64,000 nt of DNA from the NCBI GenBank assembly GCA_965207595.1, contig CBDBMW010000012.1, positions 682,001 to 746,000 of the forward strand. Reading direction: 5' to 3'. Below, in pieces: positions 8,954 to 16,764 of the stretch. The stretch comes from JAGWAJ01 sp026707615. Its GTDB lineage: Bacteria; Acidobacteriota; Vicinamibacteria; Vicinamibacterales; UBA8438. The translations under genes were made by a program, and so were the position numbers. Each line of letters begins with the position of its first letter. The stretch's first letter is position 1. The notes under the pieces are model-generated. The model was not told the origin of the DNA. It saw only the letters and a program-made list of their open reading frames with translations, and ran no database searches.

Positions 8954-10297
8954 ATGACATCCAAGCTGACCGCCGCGCTCGCAGGTGTCGCAATCGTCCT
9001 CGGGGCCGCGGGCATCGCCGCGGCGGAGGACTGGCCGGAGTTCCGGGGCGCGGGCCGCCGCGGCGTCTGGCTCGAGTCGGGGATCCTGGAGACCTTCCCC
9101 GCGGAGGGGCTGAAGGCGCTCTGGCGGACGCCGGTCAAGCGCGGCTACGCCGGGCCGGCGGTGGCCGACGGGCGCGTCTTCGTGACCGACTACGAGCCGA
9201 CCGACGGGATGCGCGGGACGGAGCGCGCGCTGGCCCTCGACGAGGCGACGGGCGAGGTGCTGTGGGTCCAGGAATGGGACGCCGACTACGCCGGCATCCA
9301 GTGGGAGATCGGCCCCGGCGCGACGCCGACCGTCGACGGCGATCGCGTGTACGTCCTCGGGCGCGACGGCGTGCTCTCGGCCTTCAAGACCGATACGGGC
9401 GAGATCCTCTGGCGCAAGTCCTACAGCGAGGACTACGGCGTCGATCGGATGCGGTGGGGCTTCGACTGGGGCTTCGCCAGCGCTCCCCTGGTCGACGACG
9501 AGCGGCTCATCTGCTTCGTCGGCGGCCCGCCCGACGCGCGGGTCGTGGCGCTCGACAAGATGACGGGAGAGGAGATCTGGCGATCCCTCCCGGCCGAGGC
9601 CGATCTCGGCGTCGCGCAGCCGATCATCATCGAGGCGGGCGGCGCGCGGCAACTCATCGTCTGGGACCCGGAGGAGGTCGCATCGCTCGACCCGGTGACC
9701 GGCGAAGTCTACTGGCGGCAGCCGTACGTGGTCGGCGGAGCGATGACGGTGGCGGTGCCGGTGCAGGTCGGGTCGCAGCTCTTCTTCAGCACGTTCTACG
9801 ACGGCCCGATGATGCTCACCCTCAACCAGGACCGCCCCGACGCCACCATCGCCTGGAAGGGCTCGAGCAACAGCGAGATCCGCACCGAGGGGCTGCACGC
9901 AGTGCTCGCCACGCCGATCATCGACGGCGGCTACATCTACGGCATCTGCAGCTACGGACAGCTCCGCTGCCTCGACGCACGCACCGGGGAGCGCATCTGG
10001 GAAACCCAGGAAGCCACCGTCGAGCGCCGCCGCTGGGTGTCGGGCTTCATGGTGAAGAACGGCAACCGCATCTTCATGAACAACGACCGCGGCGAGCTGA
10101 TCATCGCCCGCCTCCACCCGACGGGCTACGAGGAGATCAGCCGCACGCCGCTCATCGCCCCGACGTCGCCGCCCGGCAACCGCCGCGAGCTGCGCAACGT
10201 GAGCTGGGTGCACCCGGCCTACGCGAACCGGCACATCTACATGCGCAACGACGAGGAGATCGTCGCCTTCTCGCTCGCCGCCGCCGACTACGACTGA
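8954..10297 (+). CDS. Exported PQQ-like beta-propeller protein
   Basis: 447 residues with a signal peptide (GVAIVLGAAGIAAAED) and repeated propeller blades. The mature start WPEFRGAGRRGVW is characteristic of PQQ-binding-like repeat proteins, and blade signatures recur as ALDEATGEVLW, KTDTGEILWR, LDKMTGEEIW, DPVTGEVYWR and LDARTGERIWE. It could be a quinoprotein dehydrogenase-like periplasmic enzyme or a cofactor-free scaffold; no complete set of PQQ ligands is obvious. It follows the MBL gene by 16 bases and precedes the GMC oxidoreductase by 57 bases, suggesting a three-gene unit for periplasmic oxidation. Confidence 0.85.
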   Translation: MTSKLTAALAGVAIVLGAAGIAAAEDWPEFRGAGRRGVWLESGILETFPAEGLKALWRTPVKRGYAGPAVADGRVFVTDYEPTDGMRGTERALALDEATGEVLWVQEWDADYAGIQWEIGPGATPTVDGDRVYVLGRDGVLSAFKTDTGEILWRKSYSEDYGVDRMRWGFDWGFASAPLVDDERLICFVGGPPDARVVALDKMTGEEIWRSLPAEADLGVAQPIIIEAGGARQLIVWDPEEVASLDPVTGEVYWRQPYVVGGAMTVAVPVQVGSQLFFSTFYDGPMMLTLNQDRPDATIAWKGSSNSEIRTEGLHAVLATPIIDGGYIYGICSYGQLRCLDARTGERIWETQEATVERRRWVSGFMVKNGNRIFMNNDRGELIIARLHPTGYEEISRTPLIAPTSPPGNRRELRNVSWVHPAYANRHIYMRNDEEIVAFSLAAADYD

Positions 10298-10354
10298 GGA
10301 GTCCGCCCGCACCGTCGTCCGGCCCGCGGCGGATCCGCCGTGTAGGATCGCCGC

Positions 10355-11974
10355 GTGACTCACGACTACGTGATTGTCGGCGCGGGCACCGCGGGCTGCG
10401 TCCTCGCCAACCGGCTGTCGGCCGATCCCGGCGCCAGCGTGCTGCTGCTCGAGGCGGGGGGCAAGGACGACTACTTCTGGATCGACATCCCCGTCGGCTA
10501 CCTCTACACCATCGGCAATCCCCGCACGGACTGGTGCTACCGGATCGAGCCCGACCCCGGGCTGAACGGCCGGACCATCCTCTACGCTCGCGGCCGGGTG
10601 CTCGGCGGGTGCTCGTCGATCAACGCGATGATCTACATGCGCGGGCAGCGGAGCGACTACGACCACTGGGCGTCGCTCGGCAACCGCGGCTGGGGCTGGG
10701 ACGACGTCCTGCCGGTCTTCAAGCGGTCGGAGGACTACCAGCACGGCGCCGACGAATTCCACGGCGTCGGCGGCGAGATGCGGGTCGAGGAGCGCCGGGT
10801 GAGCTGGGAGATCCTCGACGCCTGGCGCGACGCGGCCGCCGAGTGCGGCATCCCCAAGATCGCCGAGTTCAACCGCGGCGACAACTTCGGCAACGCCTAC
10901 TTCCAGATGAACCAGCGCAGCGGCCGGCGCTGGAGCGGCACCAAGGCGTTCCTGCGCCCGATCCTGCAGCGGCCGAACCTGACCGTGCGGACCGACGCGC
11001 AGGTGCGGCGCATCACGGTCGAGCGGGGCGACGCCGGACCGCGCGCGACCGGGGTCGAGCTCGTGGGGTCCGAGGAGAAGCTCGTAGCGCGGCGCGCGGT
11101 GATCCTGGCCGCCGGGGCCATCGGCTCACCGCAGATCCTGCAGCTCTCGGGCATCGGTCCCGGCGCGCTGCTCCAGGCGCACGGCATCGAGGTCGCCCAC
11201 GACCTGCCGGGGGTCGGCGAGAACCTCCACGACCACCTGCAGGTCCGCAGCATCTACAAGGTGAAGAACACCGTCACCCTGAACCAGCGGGTGAACTCGC
11301 TCGTCGGCAAGGCGGCGATGGGACTGGAGTATCTCCTCTTCAAGACCGGCCCGCTGACGATGCCCCCGTCGCAGCTCGGCGCCTTCGCCCGCAGCGACCC
11401 GTCGCGGGAATCGGCGAACATCGAGTGGCACGTGCAGCCGCTCTCGCTCGACAAGTTCGGCGACCCGCTGCACAAGTTCAACGCCATCACGCCGTCGGTC
11501 GCCAACCTGCAGCCGACCAGCCGCGGCCATGTCCGCATCAAGGACGCCGATCCGCTGCACGCGCCCGCCATCACCCTGAACTACCTGTCCACTGCCCAGG
11601 ATCGCGAGGTCGCGGTGGCCGGGCTGCGCTTCACCCGCCGCATCATGGCCGCGCAGGCCCTCGCGCGGTTCGAGCCGCAGGAGTGGCTGCCCGGCCCCGA
11701 GGTCGAGAGCGACGAGGCGCTCGCCCGTGCCGCGGGCGACCTCGGCACGACGATCTTCCACCCCGTCGGCACGTGCAAGATGGGGAGCGACCGCCTCGCC
11801 GTCGTCGACGACCGGCTCGCCGTGCACGGCGTCGCGGGGCTGCGCGTCATCGACGCCTCCGTCATGCCGCGCATCACCTCGGGCAACACGAACGCCCCCA
11901 CGGTGATGATCGCCGAGAAGGGGGCGGAGTTCGTGATTGAGGATGCGGCGCGGGCGGGGGCGCTTGGGGCGTGA
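10355..11974 (+). CDS. GMC-family FAD-dependent oxidoreductase (choline dehydrogenase-like)
   Basis: 539 residues, the usual size for the glucose-methanol-choline family. The FAD dinucleotide motif VIVGAGTAGCVLANRL sits at residues 6-21. The family signatures YARGRVLGGCSSINAM near 86 and GAIGSPQILQLSGIGP near 253 are clear, and the catalytic histidine lies in FHPVGTCKMG near 470 with the partner region SGNTNAPTVMIAEKGAE near the C-terminus. No signal peptide is visible, so it is probably cytoplasmic. The start is GTG at 10355; no other start fits the FAD motif. It oxidises an alcohol to aldehyde or ketone, substrate unknown. Confidence 0.92.
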   Translation: MTHDYVIVGAGTAGCVLANRLSADPGASVLLLEAGGKDDYFWIDIPVGYLYTIGNPRTDWCYRIEPDPGLNGRTILYARGRVLGGCSSINAMIYMRGQRSDYDHWASLGNRGWGWDDVLPVFKRSEDYQHGADEFHGVGGEMRVEERRVSWEILDAWRDAAAECGIPKIAEFNRGDNFGNAYFQMNQRSGRRWSGTKAFLRPILQRPNLTVRTDAQVRRITVERGDAGPRATGVELVGSEEKLVARRAVILAAGAIGSPQILQLSGIGPGALLQAHGIEVAHDLPGVGENLHDHLQVRSIYKVKNTVTLNQRVNSLVGKAAMGLEYLLFKTGPLTMPPSQLGAFARSDPSRESANIEWHVQPLSLDKFGDPLHKFNAITPSVANLQPTSRGHVRIKDADPLHAPAITLNYLSTAQDREVAVAGLRFTRRIMAAQALARFEPQEWLPGPEVESDEALARAAGDLGTTIFHPVGTCKMGSDRLAVVDDRLAVHGVAGLRVIDASVMPRITSGNTNAPTVMIAEKGAEFVIEDAARAGALGA

Positions 11975-12120
11975 CGTGACATGAGCCTCTCGAACGCGGT
12001 GAGACAATCGCCTCGAGTCGCCGTGCCAGCACGTCGAAGTCGTCCGGGCATTTCCGGCGGATCGCGTTGATCCGCCGTGCGGCGACCCTTCCCGAGTCGC
12101 TCACGCTCGCAGCGAGGTGA

Positions 12121-12543
12121 TCATGGCTCGGCCTCCCGCGCCCGGCGTGTTCGCTGGCCGATCGGCCAGTGCTGGACGCTAATCTCCGTCATTGGGAAGT
12201 CACCGACGTTGGCCGTCGCCAGTGCCGCACCGACACCCGCCGCGGCGGCGGCAATCAGGCAATCGGCTTGGTGTAGCGTGACTCCCTCACGGGCATAGGC
12301 TCGGCGCCATGCGCCGGCTCGCATCCCCTCGGCCGCCCCCAGCGGCGCCAGCCGCAGACCGCTGAACAGGCGGCGCGCGACGATCTCCTCGCCCGGGCGC
12401 AGGCCGCGCCAGATCTCCTCGACCGAGATCACGCACGCCCAGGGCTCCGTGCCGGTTCGTCTCAGGGCAGCCAGCCGGGCCGCGGCGGGCCGGCCTCGCA
12501 GCGCGTCGATGAGCACGGTCGAATCGAGCAGCAGGCGGGCCAT
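12121..12543 (-). CDS. VapC-type PIN-domain RNase toxin
   Basis: 140-residue PIN-domain protein. The acidic metal-binding residues are visible in LLLDSTVLIDALRG (first Asp near residue 7), VISVEEIWRG (Glu near 42), QADCLIAAAAAG (Asp near 94) and the last motif ATANVGDF. This is the complete set for a Mg-dependent RNase, so the toxin appears active. Characterised VapC toxins cut initiator tRNA or the rRNA sarcin-ricin loop; the target here is unknown. The antitoxin gene ends 3 bases upstream, the usual antitoxin-first order. Confidence 0.88.
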   Translation of the reverse strand: MARLLLDSTVLIDALRGRPAAARLAALRRTGTEPWACVISVEEIWRGLRPGEEIVARRLFSGLRLAPLGAAEGMRAGAWRRAYAREGVTLHQADCLIAAAAAGVGAALATANVGDFPMTEISVQHWPIGQRTRRAREAEP

Positions 12544-12546
12544 CGG

Positions 12547-12786
12547 TCAACCGGCCCGGCGGGGGTCGGCGTGACGTTGCTGCCGCACCCACGCGGCGGG
12601 GTCGTCGTCCCAGTCGTGGCCGGTATCAGGCAAGCCTCCGAGCGCCGCTTCGATGTCGTCCCAGCGTCGTTCGTCGTCAAGACCGCGCTGGATCAGTTCG
12701 GCGATGAACGCGCTTCGCCGTCGGGGGCCCGCGCGTCGATCGATCTCCGTCACGAGGTCGTCGGCGAGTGCTATGTGCAGACGCAT
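12547..12786 (-). CDS. Ribbon-helix-helix antitoxin (VapB-like)
   Basis: 79 residues. The N-terminus MRLHIALADDLVTEIDRRAG followed by RRSAFIAELIQRGL matches a CopG/ribbon-helix-helix DNA-binding domain, and the acidic tail (HDWDDDPAAW) is the usual toxin-binding part. ATG at 12786 was chosen because the domain starts there; the open frame continues upstream without family-like sequence. A TATACG box lies about 20 bases upstream of the start within a short GT-rich run and may be the -10 of the toxin-antitoxin promoter. The toxin gene begins 3 bases after the stop. Confidence 0.82.
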   Translation of the reverse strand: MRLHIALADDLVTEIDRRAGPRRRSAFIAELIQRGLDDERRWDDIEAALGGLPDTGHDWDDDPAAWVRQQRHADPRRAG

Positions 12787-13080
12787 GGGCCCAAGAGTAG
12801 CATCGTATACACACACACGAATAGGGACGGCGATCTGCCCCCCGGGCAGGGTCACATCGAGACGGTTGGTCAGAACCGGGAGAACTCCCGTTCGGTTTCG
12901 CACATTGACGGAGACAATGAAATCCGGCTTTCGACCGGCAGGGTCCTGCCCGATCCGCTGCACGCCATCATCCTCGACTTCCGCGAAGCCGTTCTCCCGA
13001 CCGGGGTGCCGCGCCGGGTCGACGTGACGCCCGTGGCGGACAAGGCGACCGTCTGCATCGGTCCGCGGCCCGCGGGCGCC
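12787..13080. other. Non-coding stretch with no recognisable gene
   Basis: About 290 bases between the antitoxin gene and the ATPase remnant. It contains a short CA/GT run near 12809-12819 and probably the toxin-antitoxin promoter at its left end. All frames here give low-complexity or shadow-like translations, and I recognise no family. It is slightly less GC-rich near 12790-12920 than its flanks, which fits a recombination scar, but this is only an impression. Confidence 0.5.
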
Positions 13081-13228
13081 ATGCTGTTTCGCGATCTCGT
13101 GGAGCGGCACGACGTCGCGCATCTGCGCGCGGTCTCGGACCTTCCTGTTCACGGTGCCCGTCTTCGACGCCTCGCCGGCCCGGGCCAAGGCGGACCCCAA
13201 GAAGATCTACTGCGTCGACCATGCGCTG
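13081..13228 (+). pseudogene. Remnant of a DUF4143-type AAA ATPase
   Basis: Two short pieces of one family are joined out of frame. In the first frame 13081-13140 reads MLFRDLVERHDVAHLRAVSD, matching the LFRDVVERH segment of DUF4143 ATPases. From 13142 the next frame reads FLFTVPVFDAS then KADPKKIYCVDHAL, matching the later NPKKIYxxDHAL segment of the same family. In intact members about 60 residues separate these pieces; here they abut with a frame change. There is no Walker A region upstream. This is a decayed copy lying head to tail against an intact DUF4143 ATPase gene on the other strand. Confidence 0.7.
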
Positions 13229-13253
13229 GGTCCGGCTTGGTCTCCCCCGCGGG

Positions 13254-14510
13254 TCAGGGCCCCAGCGCGGTGATCGGGAGGACGCCGACGCCGTCGGGGC
13301 GCTCGTAGCCGTATCCAACGGCCACTATCACCGCGAGAGCGGAGGGCGCCCCGCTGGCGGCCTGATCCACTCGTCCCGCGAACTTCAGCAGGTTGCGCGC
13401 GCCTTCGTCGACGCGGCCCGGGCCGAGCTTGATCTCGAACGCGGCCCAGCGTCCGTCCGCCGCCTGCACGACGGCGTCCACTTCCAGGCCGGTGTTGTCG
13501 CGGTAGTGCAGCACCTCGGAATCGTTGGCCTGTGCGTAGATGCGCAGGTCGCGCACCACGAGCGACTCGAAGAGCAGCCCCAGCAGGTTGAGGTCGCCGA
13601 GCAGGCGATCCGGCGTCGCGCGCAGCGCCGACACCGCGAGCGAGGGGTCGACGAAGTGCCGCTTGGGCGTGCTGCGCAGCGTTGCCCGCGACCGGAGATG
13701 GGGCGTCCAGGCGGGCAGGTCTTCGACGATCATGAGGCGCGCGAGCGCGGAGAGGTAGGCCTGCGCGGTGTGGGCTTTCAGCGCGGCGTCCGCGCCGCCG
13801 GCGTCCGCCGCCATGGTTGCGACGCTGGCCTGCGTCGCGACGTTCCGGGCGAGCGACCGGAGCAGGCGGCCGATCCTGTTCGGGTCCCTGTTCGCACCGT
13901 CCACGCGCGGGAGGTCGACCCGGCGAATCTCGTCGAGGTAGTCCCGGTTGGCCCGCCAAGCCTCCGCGGAGGTCAGAGCGCGTTGGAGGTGCCCCGGCCA
14001 GCCCCCGACCGCGATCCAGTCGGCCACGTTGCGGACCGTGTGCCCGGCTGCCGGGCAGCGGGGCGGGACCCCGTCCAGAAGCGCGCGCAGCGACACCGCG
14101 CCAGTTGCCAGACCCGTCTCGAACAGCGACATGGGGCGCATTCGCAGTCGGGTCAGGCGGCCGGCGCCCGTGTGTCTGGTGACGTCGTCGGCAGGCACGG
14201 CCGAGCCGGTCAGGATGAACTGCCCGGGGCGGGCGCGCTCGTCCACCGCGCGGCGAATGTGGTTCCAGATGGACGGCTCGACTTGCCACTCGTCGATCAG
14301 GCGCGGGGTGTCGCCGGCGAGCACCAGGGCGGGGTCGACGGCTACGGCGAGTCGGGCCTGCTCATCGACGTCCAGCAGCACCTCGCTCACCGCCCTCTGC
14401 CGGCCGGTGGCGGTCTTGCCGCAGGCCCTCGGACCCTCGATCACGACGGCGCCTGTCGACGCGAGGCGCAGGGTGAGTTCGCGGTCCACGAGGCGAGAGC
14501 GGTACTTCAC
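13254..14510 (-). CDS. AAA ATPase with DUF4143 nuclease-like C-terminus
   Basis: 418 residues. Residues 22-34 hold a P-loop (VIEGPRACGKTATG), LIDEWQ near 91-96 is Walker B-like, and GQFILTGSA near 116 is the sensor strand of the family. The C-terminal half is DUF4143: FVDPSLAVSALR, LGLLFESLVVRDLRIY, then EVDAVVQAADGRWAAFEIKLG, the last resembling the D...ExK motif of restriction-endonuclease-like folds. The function of these ATPases is not established; they spread as mobile accessory genes. The start codon is GTG at 14510, directly preceding the invariant RELTLRLASTGAVVIEG region. Its neighbours are toxin-antitoxin genes and repeats. Confidence 0.88.
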   Translation of the reverse strand: MKYRSRLVDRELTLRLASTGAVVIEGPRACGKTATGRQRAVSEVLLDVDEQARLAVAVDPALVLAGDTPRLIDEWQVEPSIWNHIRRAVDERARPGQFILTGSAVPADDVTRHTGAGRLTRLRMRPMSLFETGLATGAVSLRALLDGVPPRCPAAGHTVRNVADWIAVGGWPGHLQRALTSAEAWRANRDYLDEIRRVDLPRVDGANRDPNRIGRLLRSLARNVATQASVATMAADAGGADAALKAHTAQAYLSALARLMIVEDLPAWTPHLRSRATLRSTPKRHFVDPSLAVSALRATPDRLLGDLNLLGLLFESLVVRDLRIYAQANDSEVLHYRDNTGLEVDAVVQAADGRWAAFEIKLGPGRVDEGARNLLKFAGRVDQAASGAPSALAVIVAVGYGYERPDGVGVLPITALGP

Positions 14511-14575
14511 GGTGCAGTCGCAGGCAACGGCAGGGATGGCACGTCGCCGACGGCAGGAATCCTAGCCGCATGGAG

Positions 14576-14667
14576 GGCAGGAATGCAACGCTGTCAGGGC
14601 CAGAGATGTAGCGTCCCCAGGGGCAGGAATGCAACGTTTCCAGGGGCGGGAATGTAAAGCGGTCGCC
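14576..14667. repeat. Four 23-bp tandem repeats
   Basis: Units start at 14576, 14599, 14622 and 14645, exactly 23 bases apart. Units 1 and 3 begin with the identical GGCAGGAATGCAACG; unit 2 reads GCCAGAGATGTAGCG and unit 4 GGCGGGAATGTAAAGC, so they are diverged copies. The first three end in CAGG. They lie just upstream of the DUF4143 ATPase start and about 110 bases before tRNA-Gln. Spaced short repeats like these occur at ends of some insertion sequences (for example the IS21 family), but no transposase is present. Confidence 0.75.
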
Positions 14668-14780
14668 GCTCTCCTCGCGTTGTCCGTCGTGAGAGCACTG
14701 GCGGCTACCCCCGACCGGCGGGTAGCCGTGGGATGCGTGAGCGTGTACAATGCGAGGTTCCGTCCCGCCGCGGCCGTTGC

Positions 14781-14854
14781 TGGGAGGTCGTTCAACGGTA
14801 GGACACGCGGCTCTGGACCGTGGAATCGGGGTTCGAATCCCTGCCTCCCAGCCA
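14781..14854 (+). tRNA. tRNA-Gln (anticodon CTG)
   Basis: A 74-base cloverleaf including an encoded CCA. The acceptor stem pairs TGGGAGG with CCTCCCA, the discriminator is G and CCA is at 14852-14854. The anticodon loop reads CTCTGGA, giving T33 and anticodon CTG. The T arm is a 5-bp stem around the TTCGAAT loop at 14832-14838. The D arm carries the usual TTCAACGGTAGG sequence. Open frames predicted across it are artefacts. Confidence 0.93.
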
Positions 14855-14898
14855 TCTCTGCGCCTCCGGCTTCGCGATGGCTGGGAGGCAGGGATTCG
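14834..14898. repeat. Inverted copy of the tRNA-Gln 3-prime end
   Basis: Bases 14878-14898 are the exact reverse complement of 14834-14854, the last 21 bases of tRNA-Gln including CCA. The arms are separated by 23 bases (14855-14877), so the transcript could form a 21-bp hairpin that competes with the T arm and acceptor stem. It could be a precursor-processing or termination structure, or the inverted trace of an integration event at the tRNA 3-prime end. Confidence 0.8.
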
Positions 14899-14902
14899 GT
14901 CA

Positions 14903-15036
14903 CGAACGGGGGCTGACGCCCCGTTCGGGCTCGAATCCCCTTGCTGCCAACACCACGCTGCCACGGATGGGCAGACCGCGATTCTCCCGCGAACGGGGGC
15001 TGACGCCCCGTTCGGGCTCGAATCCCCTTGCCGCCA
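14903..15036. repeat. Two 47-bp direct repeats carrying a hairpin and a tRNA-like tail
   Basis: Copies at 14903-14949 and 14990-15036 differ at one base. Each contains a perfect 9-bp inverted repeat, CGAACGGGG and CCCCGTTCG, around a 7-base loop, followed by GGCTCGAATCCCC and CTTGCTGCCA or CTTGCCGCCA, which looks like the T-loop half and 3-prime end of a tRNA. There is no intact tRNA body. They may be relics of tRNA-derived att sites or a small repeat element next to tRNA-Gln. Confidence 0.75.
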
Positions 15037-15069
15037 GCACCTCGCTTGGGCCTTCGCCCGTTCGGGCTG

Positions 15070-16587
15070 ATGCCTGCTCCTGAACGGCCGTGCTTCGCGC
15101 TCTCCCGGGCGCTGTTCCTGCGCCTTCTCGGGGTGGTCTACGGCGTTGCGTTCCTGTCGCTCGCGCCGCAGCTTCCCGGTCTGGTCGGCTCGGAGGGCCT
15201 GCTTCCCGCCGCGGCGTACCTGGAGCGCGTCTACGAGGTGCAGGGGGCGGAGGCGTACTACCGGCTGCCGACGCTGCTCTGGTTGTGGCCGGGCGACGGG
15301 CTGCTGCTGGGACTCTGCTGGGCCGGCGTCGCGCTGTCGGCGGCTGCCGTCGCGGGCATCGCGCCGATCGCCACGTTCGCGGGGCTCTGGCTCTGCTACC
15401 TTTCGCTCACGGTCGCGGGCCAGGACTTCCTCTCGTTCCAGTGGGACGTGCTGCTGCTCGAGGCCGGCCTGCTCGCCGTCGTGTACTCCCCGCCGGGCTG
15501 GCGCCTCGCTCTCGGATCGGCTTCCGAGCCCGGCGCCGCGGCGCGCTGGCTGGTGTGGGGGCTCGCCTTCAAGCTGACGTTCCTCTCCGGCATCACGAAG
15601 CTGCTGAGCGGCGACGAGACATGGTGGGGATTGACGGCGCTGCGCTACCACTACGAGACGCAGCCCATCCCGACGTGGCTGGGCTGGTACGCGCACCAGG
15701 CGCCCGCGTGGATCGCGACGCTCTCGACCGCCGTGATGTTCGCCATCGAGCTCGCGGCGGCCTTCGTCATCCTGCTGCCGCCCCGATTCCGGCGGGTCCG
15801 CCTGACCGGCTTCGCGCTCCTCTGCCTGCTGCAGGCGCTGATCGCGCTGACCGGCAACTACGGCTTCTTCAATCTGCTGACGGTGGTGCTCTACCTGTCG
15901 CTGCTCGACGATGCGACCCTCCGGCGCGTGCTACCCGGTTTGGGCGCACATCGTTCCAAGCCGGCCCCCGCGCGGGGAGACTCGCTCGGGCCGCGCGCGG
16001 CGCCATCGCTCGGGCGGCGCGCGGCGGTCGGGGTCCTGGCGGCGGTCCTCGCGACCCTGAGTGCCTACACCTTCGTGCGCGAGATCCGCCGGCCCGATCC
16101 GATGCCGGAATGGTCGGCGTCGGCGTTCGGGTGGGTGGCGCCGTTCCGGTCGGTGAACGGCTACGGCCTGTTCCGGTCGATGACCGTCGAGCGCCCCGAG
16201 ATCGTCGTCGAGGGAAGCGCCGACGGGATCACATGGACCGAGTACCCCTTCCGGTGGAAGCCGGGCGACCCGAATCGAGCCCCGGGCTTCGTGCAACCGC
16301 ACATGCCGCGCCTCGACTGGCAGATGTGGTTCGCCGCGCTCGGCCCGCGCGCCGAGGCGCATTGGCTGTTCCCACTGGCGGGCCATCTGCTGGATCCGTC
16401 GCCCCCCGTGCTCTCGCTCCTCGACGAAGACAACAACCCGTTCCCCGACGAACCCCCGAGGTTCGTCCGCCTCGTCCTCTACGACTATCGCTTCACCACG
16501 CTGGCCGGGGGCGCGGGCGACGCCTGGTGGCGGAGGGAACTGATCGCCTACCTCACCGAGCCGATCGCGCGAGGCGATCTCCGATAG
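15070..16587 (+). CDS. Lipase maturation factor family membrane protein
   Basis: 505-residue integral membrane protein resembling lipase maturation factor (LMF1/2), an ER folding factor for lipases in animals with bacterial relatives of unknown role. The early region (RALFLRLLGVVYGVAFLSL, GSEGLLPAAAYL) and the hallmark DFLSFQWDVLLLEAGLLA, followed by GITKLLSGDETWWGLTALRYHYETQPIP, are characteristic. The C-terminal soluble part keeps FRSVNGYGLFR, VVEGSADGITW and MPRLDWQMWFAALG. About six to eight membrane segments are visible. ATG 15070 was preferred over 15028, which lies inside the repeat. No ribosome-binding site stands out. No lipase gene is adjacent. Confidence 0.88.
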   Translation: MPAPERPCFALSRALFLRLLGVVYGVAFLSLAPQLPGLVGSEGLLPAAAYLERVYEVQGAEAYYRLPTLLWLWPGDGLLLGLCWAGVALSAAAVAGIAPIATFAGLWLCYLSLTVAGQDFLSFQWDVLLLEAGLLAVVYSPPGWRLALGSASEPGAAARWLVWGLAFKLTFLSGITKLLSGDETWWGLTALRYHYETQPIPTWLGWYAHQAPAWIATLSTAVMFAIELAAAFVILLPPRFRRVRLTGFALLCLLQALIALTGNYGFFNLLTVVLYLSLLDDATLRRVLPGLGAHRSKPAPARGDSLGPRAAPSLGRRAAVGVLAAVLATLSAYTFVREIRRPDPMPEWSASAFGWVAPFRSVNGYGLFRSMTVERPEIVVEGSADGITWTEYPFRWKPGDPNRAPGFVQPHMPRLDWQMWFAALGPRAEAHWLFPLAGHLLDPSPPVLSLLDEDNNPFPDEPPRFVRLVLYDYRFTTLAGGAGDAWWRRELIAYLTEPIARGDLR

Positions 16588-16764
16588 CGAGCGCGCTCGC
16601 GAAGGTCAGGCGGCCGGCGCCGCGTCGTGTCTGGCGGCGTGACCGCAGGCCGCCCACGCCCCGCCCGAAGGGGGCGCGCGGTACGCTCGGCATGCACGTC
16701 CGCTCGACGGGTCCGGCGTTGACCTTCGAACCAGCAGCAGGTCGCTGACGGTCCCCCGCCGTCG

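Noticed and set aside
8774..10762. A 662-codon antisense frame across the propeller and GMC genes
   Set aside because: Spans two well-supported genes on the other strand and shows only high-GC shadow composition.
12571..13308. A 245-codon plus-strand frame across the antitoxin and ATPase remnant
   Set aside because: The first part is antisense to the antitoxin; only the 13081-13140 segment is family-like, so it is annotated as a remnant instead.
14902..15036. The two 47-bp repeats as the start of a CRISPR array
   Set aside because: Only two copies, the repeat is a strong hairpin with a tRNA-like tail, and there are no cas genes.
14562..15083. Several overlapping open frames around the tRNA with MAGRQGFEPR-like and CESLPPSH-like translations
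   Set aside because: They translate the tRNA and the repeats beside it. Such frames are a known annotation artefact at tRNA genes.
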